This document shows, piece after piece, positions 1-16,290 of a stretch of 64,000 nt of DNA. The position numbers and the translations under genes were made by a program. How positions within the stretch are numbered: position 1 is the stretch's first letter; each line of letters starts with the position of its first letter. The notes below the pieces were generated by a model. It had not been told where the DNA came from. It did no database searches and saw only the letters and a program-made list of their open reading frames with translations. The DNA is from Castor canadensis (Eukaryota > Chordata > Mammalia > Rodentia > Castoridae): assembly GCF_047511655.1 (NCBI RefSeq), contig NC_133401.1:15966001-16030000 (forward strand). The letters run 5' to 3'.

Positions 1-39
1 AAAGAAAGAATCTTCAAATCCTGGCACCTAGAAGCACTG

Positions 40-262
40 ACTTATTTTTTTCCTTTAGTGGGACGGGGGTTTGAACTCAGGGCTTTGCACTTGCAAAGCA
101 AGTGCTGTCCCGCTGGAGCCACATCTCCAGTCCACTTTGCTCTGGTTCTTTTGGAGATGGGGCCTCATGAACTATTTTCCCAGTCTGGCCTCAAACCTCA
201 GTCCTCCTGATCTCAGCCTCCCAGGTAGCTGGGATTACGGGCACGAGGCACCACGGCATTGA
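40..262 (-). repeat. SINE, ID-B1 composite (reverse)
   Basis: A T-rich start, a reversed tRNA-like box (GGGTTTGAACTCAGGG) and then a reversed B1-like arm ending GGGATTACGGGCACGAGGC show a dimeric 7SL/tRNA SINE on the minus strand. Confidence 0.85.
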
Positions 263-444
263 CTCTTAAAGCCCTAGAATCCTAGACTCTTAGAATGGCT
301 TGTCCGAAAAAAACAAAAAAAATCACTTTTCCTTTAACCTAAATAGCCATAGATGTCATTCCTACCTTGAAAAGTCACCTGGCCCCACACACTGTTTTCA
401 CAGATGAGAAAAGGAGGGCGGGGAGGGGAGTGTCGAGATCCTAG

Positions 445-4398
<3,954 letters not shown>

Positions 4399-4583
4399 CA
4401 GCCTGTGGCCTCGGAGACCACCAGAGAAGAGGAGCTCTTCCTGCCATCTGTTCCCAAGTCCCCTCAGGGACACAGGATCCTGGACTTCACAAGGAATCGC
4501 GCTGTGGCCCCGCTGTCCTGCCTCCTCTAGACTTAGAGCCAGCAGGGACCCACTGTCCCGAGCTGTCAGAGGGCCACACAGGC

Positions 4584-4620
4584 TATAAACTTCCTGGTTA
4601 ATGCACGTGTGTGTCGTGTC
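4584..4620 (+). terminator. CEACAM16: Probable CEACAM16 poly(A) region
   Basis: A variant hexamer TATAAA at 4584-4589 is followed by a GT-rich stretch at 4606-4620. No AATAAA lies between the stop codons and here, so this is the best candidate cleavage signal, though weak. Confidence 0.4.
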
Positions 4621-5124
4621 TCCTTCCACTCCCCAAGATGGCCACCCTGGCTTCCTTCCCCCCCCCAACGTGATTCCCACTCTGGGTGCTTGGCGTGGGC
4701 AAGGACTCGCAGGTCACAGTGCTCCAGGTCCCACTGCTGGGTGGTGAGGGCCCAGGGCCTTCCCGTGGCTCCCCAGGTCACATCTGGGGAAAGACAGGCC
4801 AAAGAGGCTCCCCAGCCAGGGCCCCGAAGCAGAGCATCTCGTGCTCAGATACTAACCACATTTCTCCAGAGTTCCAGAACTCTGTTCAAAATCAAAGATG
4901 CTGTAGTCTGTCCCATTGCCCTGGAGTCTCCCACAAAATTACCTGTGCCGCCTCCCTCCTCCTCTAGCCACACACACACACAGGCTGTAGGGGGATAAAC
5001 TGAATGGAAAAGGGGAAGCATGGAGAGCCAAGGTGTAGAGGCCGGAGTGAGTGTGTCCTTAACAGCAGGGTCTAAGTCACAGGCCCCACCCAGCCCAGAT
5101 GCCTCACTAGGGAATGCTGTTCTT

Positions 5125-5457
5125 TATTTTTAGGTTTTTGGGATATGGTCACATAGGCCAGGCTGGCCTGGAACTCTCTTTTTTTTTTTTTGGTACTGGG
5201 GTTTAAACTGAGCAACTTCACCTTGAGCCACTCCGCCAGCCCTTTTTTGTGATAGAGTCTTGTGAACTATTTGCCTGGGCTGGCTTCGAACCACAATCCT
5301 CCTGATCTCTGCCTCCTGAGTAGCTAGGATCACAGGTGTGAGCCACCTGCACCTGGCTGGAACTCTCTGTGTATCCCAGTCCAGTCTCAAACTCACCATC
5401 CTCCTCCCTTCACCTCCTGAATACTGGGATTACAGGTGTGTACCACCATGCCTGGCT
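5125..5457 (-). repeat. B1-like SINE split by a dimeric SINE
   Basis: A reversed B1 (5125-5179 and 5369-5457) is interrupted by a reversed ID-B1 composite at 5180-5356. The 12-bp word CTGGAACTCTCT occurs at 5168-5179 and 5357-5368 and is the target-site duplication. Confidence 0.88.
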
Positions 5458-5769
5458 AAGAGACTTTCTTGGTACCAGTCAGCCGCGTATGGCCGAGTCT
5501 AGGCTTGGGGTGGAAAAAGAGGTTTGGGCAGGGCTAGCAGTGCATTTTGAGGGACGGGCAGGTTGAGTTGGAGCGATGGGTGGTGATGACCTCCAGAATG
5601 AGGCCTCTGAAATCCAGATTCTAATCCTACATTTGCATGGATTCCCTTGGGACTCAATTTACCTGTCTGTAACAACCTGTGACCGTGGGGATTTCCAAAC
5701 CTTTTTCAAAGCCTCAAAACCCTTTCTCACATGCACAGGTTACATGGCACGCCAGTACATTATTTACTA

Positions 5770-6600
5770 GCATGCAACAAATGAAGATCTCTGCTTCACA
5801 AACACAAGGCCCTGAGTTCAAAACCCGGTGCCGCCAAACAAATAAACAAACGCAGGGTTTGATTCAAAACCTGTAGATCCCTCTCTCCTCCCAAATTTAC
5901 ATACACTTGAAAAAATCCTTAAAGTCTACATAAAACTTGGATCACAGATCCAAGTAAAATGCTGGAGATCAGAGCCAGGTGCAGTGAGTCAAGCCTGTAA
6001 TCCCAGCACTCAAGAGGCTGAATAAGGAGGATTGAGAGTTACAGGCCAGCCTGGACTACATAGTGAGACCCTGTCTCAAAAGGAGAAGCCTGTTGATTTG
6101 CTCCCTAAGAACCATTCTTCTCCCCTGTTCCAAGACACAGGCACTGCCTTCCCCAGAAGAAAATGTCAGGAACTCACTTTCCCAGAATGCCTTGCAGCTA
6201 TATGTGGCCATGTGACCAATTTGGACCAATGGGAAAAGGGGAGGCTTAGGCCTTGTCCACTGACTCCGCCCACCTAAGGAATCACTACAGAGCTCTAGGG
6301 AGTTTGAAAGATGATACCTAAATCAAAGTGTGGGGTTTCCAGGCCTTGGGTTCAATTCTTCCCAGCACCACAAAAATTTTTTTAAAAGACTGGGAGGGCT
6401 GAAGGCATGGCTCAGGTAGTAGAGGGCCTGCCTACCTTCAAACCCCAGGGCCACAATAATTAATAATAACATAAAATGTAGAATTTTTTAAAAGCCAGGC
6501 ATGGTGGTGCACACATGTAATTCCGGCACTTGGGAGACTGAGGCAGGAGGTTTCAGAGTTCGAGACCAGCCTTGTCTACATATTGATACCTTTCTCAAAA
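5770..6600 (+). repeat. SINE cluster: ID-like pieces and two B1-like copies
   Basis: A tRNA-like 3' piece lies at 5771-5853, a B1-like copy at 5963-6081, two ID-like pieces at about 6315-6465 and a B1-like copy at 6493-6620. Sequence between 6,090 and 6,310 is unassigned. Confidence 0.7.
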
Positions 6601-6914
6601 AAACAAAAACAAAAAAAGTGGGAAAGAGGAGAGAGAAGCTGGTACTTGAAGAAGCTTCCGTGGACCCAGGATTATTTTTCTCACACATGAAACATGCTGA
6701 AAGCAGATTTCTCAGAGATGGAGTCAGGACCCCGTGTGTCATCAGACAAAGCTCTTTCTGCTTCATCATCCCTAGCTTGGGCTTCTAGTCTCTCATCACC
6801 TCATGGCCCAAAATGGCTGTTGCAGTTGCAGCTGCCTCACCCATGCCCCTTCTTTCTAGAAGGGGAAAAAGGCAAAAACAGGCCCGTAACTCAATTTATA
6901 GACTGTTGCCCCTT

Positions 6915-7120
6915 TTGTTAGTGTATATTTATTGTACAAAATAAAAGATTTCTTTATGTCATTTTCATACGTGTATATGATGTATTTTAATCATATTAAC
7001 ACCCACACACCACTATCGTGACTACCGTGTCTTGTTTCCCTCCCTCTGATCCCTTTTCTCTTCCCAAATGGGATTGGACCTCTTTTAAAAGGAACTTTCC
7101 CCAAAGGCCCATCCAATTCC
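6915..7120 (-). repeat. L1 3' UTR fragment (reverse)
   Basis: The stretch reads, on the minus strand, like the rodent L1 tail 'GTGAATATGATCAAAATAC...'. Related tails lie at 17,330 and 36,090 in the opposite orientation. Confidence 0.5.
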
Positions 7121-7659
7121 TGCTTACATCTGATTGGCCAGCTCTTAGTCACATGGCCACCTTAGCTGCAAGGGAGCCTGGGAGTTGTAGTCTTTCCCCT
7201 TGAGTTCCTTGCTGCCCTGAATAACATCAGTGTTCTGGATATTATGTTGGACAGAGGAACTGGGTCGCGGGTGAGCAGCTGACAGCTCTGCCATGCCAAG
7301 CCTTGGAACTCCCACCTCTCAGCAGGACAAAAAGGCCTTTCTCCCCCCACCCCAGGGTGGCCTGGCCCCAGCTCTGGGGTTGTGTGCCATTGATCCAGAA
7401 TGAGGCCAGCAGCGGGGCGGCAGGGGGAGCAGAGAGGAGGCGGCTCACGTTTCTAGGTCAAGCAGATCCCATGTCCTCAGGGTGTGGAGGCTCAGGTGTC
7501 CCCAGGACCAAGTCACCTGCCCCTCTGGGGCATCTCTGGGCCGCTACTGAATAATCCTCCCAAGCTGATCAGCCCGTTTTTGACAGTCCAGGAAAGAGCC
7601 CGAAAACCACAAAAACAGGCTCTGTGCTAGAGGAGCGCTTGGTCCGGCAATGACAAAAT

Positions 7660-7705
7660 AATGGCAATAATTAATAATAATAATAGAAATGATAATAATA
7701 AAACG
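7660..7705. repeat. (AAT)n-rich microsatellite
   Basis: Interrupted TAA/AAT triplets (TTAATAATAATAATAG and ATAATAATAAAA). Confidence 0.8.
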
Positions 7706-7739
7706 AGGCCCCATCCTCGACATCAGCTTGGTTTTGTTG

Positions 7740-8110
7740 TTGTTCTTTGTTTTTTGAGGCAAGGCCTCTCTACGTGCTGGTCTTGACTTTGCAACTCTCC
7801 TGCCCCTGCCTCTGCCTCTGCAGTGCTGGGGTTACAGGCGTGCGCCATCACGCCTGGATAGTTTTGTCCTTTTTCAATCAATTCCTACAACCCTTATGAG
7901 TAGGCATTCACAGTTTCCCCTATTTTACAGACGAGGAAACTGAGGCACGGAGCGCTGACAATCTTACGGCAGCTCCCGCAGTTCCCACGGCCGCCGGCAG
8001 GGGGCGCTGGGTGGACAGATCAAAGGCATTTTTCTGGGGCTGGGTTGTGGCTCAGTGGAAGACCGCTTGCCTGGCATGTGCGAGGTCGTGGGTTCAATCC
8101 CCCAGCCCTA
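7740..8110. repeat. B1-like SINE (reverse), MIR piece and monomeric ID element
   Basis: A reversed B1 lies at about 7740-7860. A MIR-like piece with ATTTTACAGACGAGGAAACTG lies at 7870-7960. A forward ID element lies at 8036-8108, with box A-like GTGGCTCAGTGG and box B-like GGGTTCAATCC. The ID element is followed by an A/G-rich tail to 8,185. Confidence 0.75.
7994..8007 (+). promoter_or_regulatory. CTCF-type motif downstream of CEACAM16
   Basis: CCGGCAGGGGGCGC differs from the consensus core at one position (G for A at base 3). Confidence 0.4.
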
Positions 8111-8380
8111 AAAGAAAGAGAAGGAGGAGGAGAGGGTAGAGGAAGAGGAGGATGAGGAGAAAGAGGAGGAAGAAGAAGAAGATTTCACAGGCTTGCCCTA
8201 TTTTTGTGTGATCCATAACACACTCAACATTGTAATTAGTGAGCATGGCTCACAAGAAAAAATAATCACAGCACGTGTGAGTTTTCTGATGTTATCCCAG
8301 CAGGTTCTGGGAAAAGTGACCTTAAAGCTTCCCTTTGAAATAAGGCCAAAATTTCTAGATGTTGACTAAAAACACGCATC

Positions 8381-8510
8381 TCTGAGCCAGGTGTGGTGGT
8401 GCACGTCTGTAATCCCAGCAGTCATGAAGCTAAGGCAGGAGGATCTTGAGTTTGAGGCCAGCCTGGGCTACATTAGTGAGACCCTGTCTCAGAAAACCAA
8501 AAAGAAAAGG
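8381..8510 (+). repeat. B1-like SINE
   Basis: Begins GCCAGGTGTGGTGGTGCACG and ends GAGACCCTGTCTCAGAAAA, a monomeric 7SL-derived copy with an A-rich tail. Confidence 0.88.
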
Positions 8511-8929
8511 AAAGAAGTACAAAGAAGACGAGGCAAGGCGTATAAAGTCACTCAGTCAGGATTTGGCCTAGAGCGGGCCAGGCACCAAGCCAGGATCACA
8601 CAGCGGGTTCCAGGCTGAGGGCTGAGGCTGGAGCCCTCCTCTGCCCAGGGAAGATGCATGGCTCCCCTGGCCCCCACGAAGCCACAAAGCCCAGATAGTG
8701 GCCAGGGATTCCACCAGCTCAGGAGGGGAGGCAGGCCTCACCTCCATGACCTCTGCCTCCCCTCAACCCCATTCCTTCCCCTGCCACTGCAGTGGGGAGG
8801 ACAGGGCTGGGCTGGGCCGGGAATGACCTTGAGGCCAGTACACAATGGTCCAGTCCCGCTCTGGAGCCCTGCCGAGGAGAGGAAGGAAGTCTGCCTGCTC
8901 TTCTCCGTTGACTGGAATGGTGATTCAGG

Positions 8930-9030
8930 ACGGAGAGAGGGGAGGAGCGAGGAGGAGGGAGGAGGAGAAGAGAAGGGGGAAAAGAGAAAACTAAGGGAGA
9001 AGGAAGGAGGAGGGAGGGGAGGGAGGGGGT
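8930..9030. repeat. Polypurine tract
   Basis: About 100 bases on the + strand are almost wholly A and G (GGA, GGAG and GAAGG runs). Such tracts can form triplex DNA; here it may only be a low-complexity repeat. Confidence 0.85.
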
Positions 9031-9311
9031 GCCTGGCATTGGAGGATCACGACCAGACTTTGGGAACCAGGAAGAAATCTAGTGAGCTGTATCCCATCCT
9101 GACACACAGTTCAGAGACCAGAGAGGGCATCCATCCCCCAAAGCCTGCACAGGAACAGGGCGGCCAAAGGGCTTCACCAGGTGCTCCCCAAGTCCCTACA
9201 GCAAACTTCAGAGGCAGATGCCAGTCTACCCATTCCATTCCTCAGAAGGGGAAACTGAGTCTCCAGCGGTCAGTTTCATTTCCTAGCTTCTGGTTCTTTA
9301 GCATAATAGTC

Positions 9312-9610
9312 CAGTCTTTTTTTTTTTTTTGCAGTACTGGGGTTTGAACTCAGGGCCTACACCTTGAATCACCTACCAGCCCATTTTGTGATGGGTTTTT
9401 CGAGATAGGGTCTCGTGCTCTATTTGCCTGGTCTGGCTTTAAACCACAATCCTCCTGATCTCTGCCTCCTGAGTAGCTGGGATTACAGGCATGAGCCACC
9501 AGTGCCTGGCTCTAGTTCAGACCTTTTTTGAGACAGGGTCTTACTCTGTAGCCCAGGCTGGCCTCAAACTTGAGATCCTCCTGCCTCTGCCTCCCAGGAG
9601 CTGGAATTAC
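9312..9610 (-). repeat. Dimeric SINE followed by a B1 copy (reverse)
   Basis: A poly-T start, a reversed ID part and a B1-like arm fill 9315-9512. A second reversed B1 (GAGACAGGGTCTTACTCTG) follows directly to about 9610. Confidence 0.85.
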
Positions 9611-9689
9611 CTTTGGTCTTCACAGCATTTATTGCACACACACCCCAAGTTTACATTCTATGTTTCTTTCTTCACTTGTTCATTTTTGT

Positions 9690-9830
9690 GCCTTGTCCAC
9701 CAGCCTGAGAGCTTCCTGAGGTAGGAGTTCAGTCTCTGTCCACTCTGGTATGTCTACTCCCTTTCCCAATGCTTGGCACACAGCAGGTGCCTAATAAATG
9801 CTAATGGCAGTAGTAGTGATGATAAGAAGT
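9690..9830 (+). repeat. L2-like 3' tail
   Basis: The order 'GAGAGCTTCCTGAGG ... GCTTGGCACACAGCAGG ... CTAATAAATGCT' matches the conserved tail of mammalian L2/MIR-type elements. Confidence 0.65.
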
Positions 9831-9857
9831 CTCCCTTGTCCCAGTAATAAAACCCTT

Positions 9858-10036
9858 CAGGTAGGCGTGGTGACACACGCCTGTAATCCCAACACTGGGG
9901 AGACCGAGGTCAAGGCCAGCTTAGGGCTACATAGTGAGACCCTGTCTCATAAAAGGAGTGGCTCAGGTAGTAGAGCCCCTGCCTCCCAAGCTCAAGACCC
10001 TGAGTTCAAACCCCAGCACCACCAAAAAAAAAAGCT
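9858..10036 (+). repeat. B1-ID dimeric SINE
   Basis: A forward B1-like arm ends CCCTGTCTCATAAAA and joins a tRNA-like arm ending GTTCAAACCCCAGCACCACC plus an A run. Confidence 0.85.
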
Positions 10037-10039
10037 ATG

Positions 10040-12945
10040 TCAGTTTTTTGCAGCTGTTGAATGAAAGAATTAGCACAAACCTAGTGCTTAGAATCAGTCT
10101 CGATTGGCTAAAATCAAGGTTTCCTTCTGGTCGCTGCAGGAAAGAATCCATTATTTGCCATTTCTGGTGGCCACCAGTAGCCCTCGGCCTGGGGCCTCTA
10201 TAAGCTCCGGGAAGAGCATTTCAGACACAGGGCACCACATGTGCAAAGGCCCGGAGGCAGGAAAGCAGTCGAGGCCATTGTGCCCAAGGGGAATATGAAG
10301 GAGGTGAAGACGGCCCTGGGGTGGTGGATGGGGGAAGCGAGGATGGCAGAGCCATGAGCGCCAGAGTGAGGACTGCAGCACCACCCAGGGGAGGTGGGAG
10401 CCATAGAGGATTCTGAGAGGGGCTGGACTGGCTCTGAGTCAGTTTCTAACAGGACCCTCGGGCCAAAGTGGGCGGGGGCAGAACTTGGTACAGTGGAGGA
10501 AAAGAGTCAGGGGTCTGCACATCGGGGCCCATCAGCGTCAAGGTCAGGCAGGAAGGCTGTAAGCGGGGTGGGACAGGAGGACATCTCTGAGAGGCCAAGG
10601 GAGCAGCAGACCTCGCCTGGACCCCAAGGGAAGTTGGTGACAAGTTGCGGACTGTGGTTTTCACCCATCTCGTGGGACACCTCATTCGCTCCCCAACTTC
10701 CCCTTGGCCAGGCAGAGGCCAGGTCTGTCCCCCACCATCACGCTAGAGAAAGCTGGGTTTCCCCTAACCCGGCAGACACCTCTTCCCTCTGCCCGGCCTG
10801 ACCCTCCCACCACCTCGGGAAGCCCCGTGCAGCCTCCTCCTCCCATGTCCCTGCAGGATGGAGCCACCGCTGCCTGCTCATCCAGCCGGGCGGTCCCCCA
10901 AAGGGGAAGTGGGTCACCCAAAGTCATCCGGCCATCGGCCGCCAACTCAGGACATCAGGGGCTCTGGGAGGCTGGGTACATATCACACACGAGAAAATGC
11001 AGGTCCCACGCTCACCCAGGACACTCCACAGATGGGGAGTCAGGATTCGAGCCCAGGTCTCCCAAGGATGACTTTGTTTTAAGCTCAAAGGGAAAAACAC
11101 AGGGTGAGCAGAACTGGGCTCCCCCAGGCCCACTGAGGAAACAGACTTGTCCCCAGATGGTCACAGCCCTGCCCAAGAGGGAGCCCAGGGGGCTGTGGGA
11201 GCTTAGGGGAGTCACAGGGGCGTCCTGGAGAAGACAATGGCTGGCTCATCAGGGACCAGAAGATAAATGGGGTTGGTGAGTCCAAATGCTCCCCTGCAGA
11301 GGGAACAGTATGTGCAAAGGCCCAGCGTTAAGAGGGAAGCTGAGGGACTTCTAAATCTGACCGGGGTCCCTCTCCTGACTAAATCCTGGGAAACTGTTTA
11401 GCATGGAATTAGTTCATTCACTCACTCATTTCTTTTATTCACTCAACAAACAGTAAGCACTGGGGCCTGCTAGGACAAAGCAGTGACCACTGCGGCCCCG
11501 CTGGACTGTGACCCTGACCTGGGACTCATGGAAGGCTCTCGAAGAAGGCATTTACTCCAAGATCTACAGAAGTAGGAAGACAAATCCATGGAAGAGGTGG
11601 GGAAGGGTGTTTCTGGCGTAAACAACCTGCTCATGGCTCTGCTGAAGCCCAGGGTGGTTCAGGAGCAGCCATGGCCCTGTGGTGCCATGGAAAACTAGTG
11701 GGCACAGGAGAGGCAGGAGTTGGCTTTAACTTCAGAGAGACCCCCTGCACTTTGCAGAGGGTGAGGCCTGAACCCCCAGTTGCGGGGCTGGGCTGGGATT
11801 TGCACCCAGGTCGGGGGTCAGGGCAGGGACCCCTCTCTGGCATTGCAGGACACCTGCAAGATGGGCGCCTGGCACACGGCAGCCACTAGGTGGCGCCAGT
11901 GCGTCACCAGCCAGCTCTTAAGGCCAGGTGAGCCGAGCCGCCTGGACAGACAGGTGAGCTGCCCTTGGGTGTGGACCGCAGACCCTCCCCGTCTTTGACT
12001 CTGGCCCCTGGCTAAGTGACCATGGGCTGCTCAACCCCCGCGCCCACCCCTCAACTCACACATCAAGATGGTTCCCTTTTGCCAACCCTTTTTATTTAGG
12101 GGAGGGGGTCCTGCCTCCCTGTGAGACTGGGGACCTTGACTCCCCCATCAGATTAAGAACCTCGAGCTGCCACCCTGAGAGCACTGGAGACGGCTCTTCC
12201 ACACCCCATCCCTCTGCAATACTTTCTGGGTCCTTCCCTGGAAGGAACCAAGCCCATTTTACCAAGAGGGAAACTGAGGCAGAGCCTCACTGTTCCGTGG
12301 GGCTGCAGACCCTCCGTCCCTTCCCCTTGGTCTCTCCTGTGTACCTGTCCCCAACTCCTCCTCCTCCAGCCCCACGCCCTGGTAACTCCCCTGGCACAGG
12401 GACGAGGGGAATTCTGCCCAGACGGCCTTATCGGCGCCAGTGGTGGCTAGGGTCAAAGTCCAGAGCCCAGCCTGGGGCTCCAGAGTGGATAGGGAGGTGG
12501 GGAGCCCAACCCCAGCTGGGGACTCCCCCGAGGGCCAGCCCTGCGGCTGGGAGGCGAAGGGATGGCTGTAGGCCCCGTTGCTTCTTTTCCAGTTCCCGCT
12601 GGGTGGCCTTGGACCTGGAGCTTTGCTGTCTCCTCCAGTCTCAGTTTCCCCAGCTGTATCCCCAAAAGGTTTTTCACCCCTCCCTCATCCCTCCATGTCC
12701 TACCTCCTAATCCAGGCCGCCTGATCTCCTGGTGCACAGCTGTCCTTCTTGCCTTGTGGACTCTACCACTCCTACAGCCTGAGGGGTCTTTCCAAAATCC
12801 AAGGCTGCCTCCTGCTCAGAACCTGCTATGGCTCCCCAGTACCCTCAGGAGAATGCCCCAGTCCTGCGCCCAGCGACAGGCCTACTAGATGCCTTGGCAC
12901 CTGACCCCTGCCGGCCTCCATCCTCCTTTCTTAACCTCTTTGGTT
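10040..12945. other. Intergenic stretch, unique with old repeats
   Basis: No gene is supported. Old pieces are visible: a common ancient repeat with GTGCAAAGGCCCGGAGGCAGG (about 10,200-10,450, again near 11,300), a MIR-like core near 10,985-11,070 and an L2-like piece near 11,405-11,470 (reverse). A CTCF-type motif lies at 11,883. The rest looks unique and GC-rich. Confidence 0.5.
11883..11896 (+). promoter_or_regulatory. CTCF-type motif between CEACAM16 and BCL3
   Basis: CCACTAGGTGGCGC fits the CTCF core consensus at every position on the + strand. Confidence 0.55.
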
Positions 12946-12947
12946 AC

Positions 12948-13050
12948 TGTTACTTGTTTTGTTTTTTGGAGACAGGGTCTCGCTATATAGTCCAGGCTGG
13001 CCTTGAACTTGAGATCCTCCACCTCCCAAGGGCTGGGATGACAGGCCCAG
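12948..13050 (-). repeat. B1-like SINE (reverse)
   Basis: GAGACAGGGTCTCGCTATAT at the start and a GGCTGGGATGACAGG end. Confidence 0.8.
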
Positions 13051-13260
13051 CCCCCTTTCTGTATTCCTAACCCATTATTTTGCCCAATCCCCTTAGGACT
13101 CAGCCTTCCCTGGTCACACACCGGCCCACTGTGGCCTCTGCCCTGTCTCCTGGGTACCTCTCACAAGTCCCGTCACAGACAAAAGTAAATGTGCGTTTAA
13201 TGTCTTCGCTAGTTGGACAATGAGCCCCGGCTGACTTGTCTGACTTATTTGAAAGCCCCA

Positions 13261-14380
13261 TCTTTTTTTTTTTTTTTTCCAACAGTACTGAGGTTGAGCC
13301 ACTCCACCAGCCCTTTTTTTGTGATGGGTTTTTTTCAGATAGGGTCTTTTTGAACCATTTGCTGGGGCTGGCTTTGAACCAAGATCCTCCTGATCTCTGC
13401 ATCCCGAGTAGCTGGGATTACAGGTGTGAGCTACAGACACACAGGTGGCCCCACCTTTAAACCTCTCCCTCTCCCTTTCCAAGAGCCCTTACCCTGACTC
13501 AGCCACTGTCACCAGCAGCCTGGACCTGGACCAAGCAGTGACCTCCTCCCTGGGCTCCTCGACCTCCATAGTCTGCTCCCCACCTGCAGAAAAAACAACC
13601 CTGTTAGAAACTAAATCACATCACATTCCTCCCCTGCTCAGAGCTCTCCATGGCTCCCACCGCCCTCTGAGCACAGTCAGTCCTCCACATCCACGGTTCT
13701 GCCTTAGAGAATTCAATCAACCTTCAACTGAAAACACTCAGGATGGGCGGGAGGTGTGGCTCCAGCAACAGAGCACCTGCCTAGTAAGGGGAGGCCCCGA
13801 GTTCAAATCCTACTACAGCCAAAAAAAGAGCCAGGCACCCGTGTCTCACATCTATAATCCTAGCTCCTTGGGAGACTGAAATCAGGAGGACCAAGGTTTG
13901 AGCCCACCCAAGCAAATACTTTGAGAGACCCCGTGTCCCAAATAACCAGAGCAAAATGGACTGGAGGAGTGGCTCAAGCAGTAGAGCACCTGCTTTGCAA
14001 GTAGGAAGCCCTGAGTTCAAACCCCAGTCCCACCAAATAAATAAATAAATACAATTCACCCCAAAAAAATTGGTTCTGTACTGACCTGGTATACACTGTT
14101 TTCCTTACAATTACTCCATAATAATACAGTATAACAGTAATTTAGATACATTGCATTGTATTGGGTATGAGAAATCACCTAGAGCCAGGAGTCAGTGGCT
14201 CACGCCTGTAATCCCAGCTACTCAGAAGACAGAGATCGGGAGGATCTCAGTTCAAGGCCAGCCAGGGCAAATAGTTCGAGAGACCCTGTCATGAAACCCA
14301 TCACTAAAAAAGGACTGGTGGAGTGGCTCAAGGTGAAGGCCCTGAGTTCAAACCCCAGTACCACAAAAAAATAAATAAAT
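13261..14380. repeat. SINE cluster
   Basis: A reversed dimer lies at 13261-13445. A forward ID-like piece lies at 13744-13823. Forward dimers lie at 13829-14055 (AAAT-repeat tail) and 14179-14385. The stretch 13,446-13,740 has no element I can name. Confidence 0.82.
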
Positions 14381-14876
14381 TGATCAACCATCTAGAGTAT
14401 CAGGGAAGATATGCAGAGGTTATATGCAAATGCCATGCCTTTTATTATGGGGCGTTGTTTTGAAACAGGGTCTTACTGTGCAGCCCAGGCTGGCCTCTAA
14501 CAAAGCTGGTGGCTGCCAGCTGTGTCAGTGTCTCACAGGCAGTCCTGGGCCAGCACCCAGGTCAGCACAGCCAGGGCTCTGTCTGGTCCCTTTGAATCAC
14601 CGGTGATCCTTTGCTGAGCTAGAAAAATGGCACAGTGATCCCTGGGTGACAGCTGGAGTGCTATAAGGAAACTTGACCGCCTTGGTCCCCGAGGTCTCAG
14701 CCGTGTGGGATGGTGTTGGATGAACAGCCTCAGGCCTGCCCTCACAGGCTTGCACATGGGACACACAGGCTTGTGGCATCCCTGAATGGTTGGTTCTGGG
14801 GTCGGGGAAGCTAGAGAGGGCTTTGGATCCAGCCTGGAGAAGAGAAATCAGGGAGGGCTCCCTGGACCAAAGGCTT

Positions 14877-15125
14877 TTTTTTCCCTCTTTTTTTTTGTGT
14901 GTGATGGTTTTTTCCACAATAGGATCTCAAATAACTATTTGCCCAGGCTGGCTTCGAACCGTGATCCTCCTGATCTCTGCCTTCTGAGTAGCTAAGATTA
15001 CAGCATGAGCCACTGGCACCTGGCTCTTTTTCTTTTTTGAGGTCAGACTGGCCTCAAACCCATGACTTTCTACCTCTGCTTCCTGAGTGCTGGGATTACA
15101 GGCATACCCCACCATGCCTAACAAG
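14877..15125 (-). repeat. Two reversed SINE arms
   Basis: A reversed B1 arm of the dimer lies at 14885-15027. A second reversed B1-like copy follows at 15036-15125. Confidence 0.75.
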
Positions 15126-15504
15126 GCTGTCTTTGATTGAACACTTACTGGACGCCTGTATGTGGATATCTGAGGAGGCCTGGTTTCAAGGCTGGAGCTT
15201 CTGGGTGGGAACCTGGACTTTTTCCTGGGCTGCCACAGACCTCATCACGTGTTCAGGAGATCTGGGCAGGTGAAAGAGGCCAAGAGAGGGCAGAGGCCAG
15301 AGGCCAGGAGTGGGCCGAGGCTCCAAGAGGGAGAAGAAGCATAAGAGCCACCAGGAGGAGAGGAGACCCCTGTGTTCTATCTTCTCAGGTCCCAGGAGTC
15401 CTGGAGCGGGGCCCCTTCCCTGTTTCTCAAGTTCAAGGTTGTGAGTCTGAGGTGTGTCCACAACGCCTTCTGGTCACCCCTTCCCTCCCAGGACTGTTTT
15501 GTCA

Positions 15505-16290
15505 CATTTCTGCGGTGCTGGGGGTGGAATCCAGGTTAGCCATGAGCCAGCGTCCTATCACAGAGCCACGTCCCAGGCCCCCTTCCCACGCTTAGGGTCT
15601 GAGCATTCTTTTGGAGGGGAGGGGATTGGAATAGGATTTCACTATGTGGTCCAGGCTGCTATGGAACTCTGGATCCTTTTGCCTCAGACTTCCAAGTGCT
15701 GGGATTACAGGCGTGCCCCACCACACCTGGCTCTGATCATTTTTAATTCCTTTGCTTTTTTTGGCAGTACTGGGGTTTGAACTCAGGGTTTTGCACTTGC
15801 TAGGCAAGTGCTCTACCACATGAGTCACACTCCCCAGGCCCTTTTGCTTTACTTATGTTTCAGGTAGGGTCTCACAGTTTTTGCCCAGTCAGCCTGGCCC
15901 ACCGTCCTCCTATTTATGCCTCCTGTTTAGCTGAGATGACAGGTTTGAGCCATGACACCCAGTTTTTTGTTGTTGTTGAGATGGGGTCTTGCTATTTTCA
16001 CCCAAGCTGACCTTGAATCATGATTCTCCTTGAATCTCCACCTCCTGAGTAGCTGGGATTACAGGCATGAGCCACCTCACCCTGCCTTGGGTCTAATTAT
16101 TCTTTTTTTTTTTTGCAGTACTGGGACTTGAACTCAGGGCCTTCACCTTGAGACCCTCCACCAGCCCTTTTTTTGTGATGGACTTTTCAAGATAGAGACT
16201 CATGAATTATTTGTCTCAGGCTGGCTTGTGATCCTCCTGATCTCTGCCTCCTGAGCAGCTAGGATTACAGGCGTGAGCCACTGGTGCCCC
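15505..16290 (-). repeat. SINE cluster including a three-armed copy (reverse)
   Basis: An ID piece lies at 15510-15580 and a B1 at 15615-15738. A long reversed composite at 15755-16087 has one tRNA-like and two B1-like arms. A reversed dimer lies at 16105-16290. Confidence 0.8.

Noticed and set aside
5687-5696. kappaB motif GGGGATTTCC (also at 21079)
   Set aside because: Several such motifs are expected by chance in 64 kb. These lie far from any promoter with no partner motif.
8036-8108. tRNA gene
   Set aside because: Box A and B likeness is there, but it matches the ID SINE, with an A/G-rich tail and no proper cloverleaf. The same holds for every tRNA-like arm in the window.
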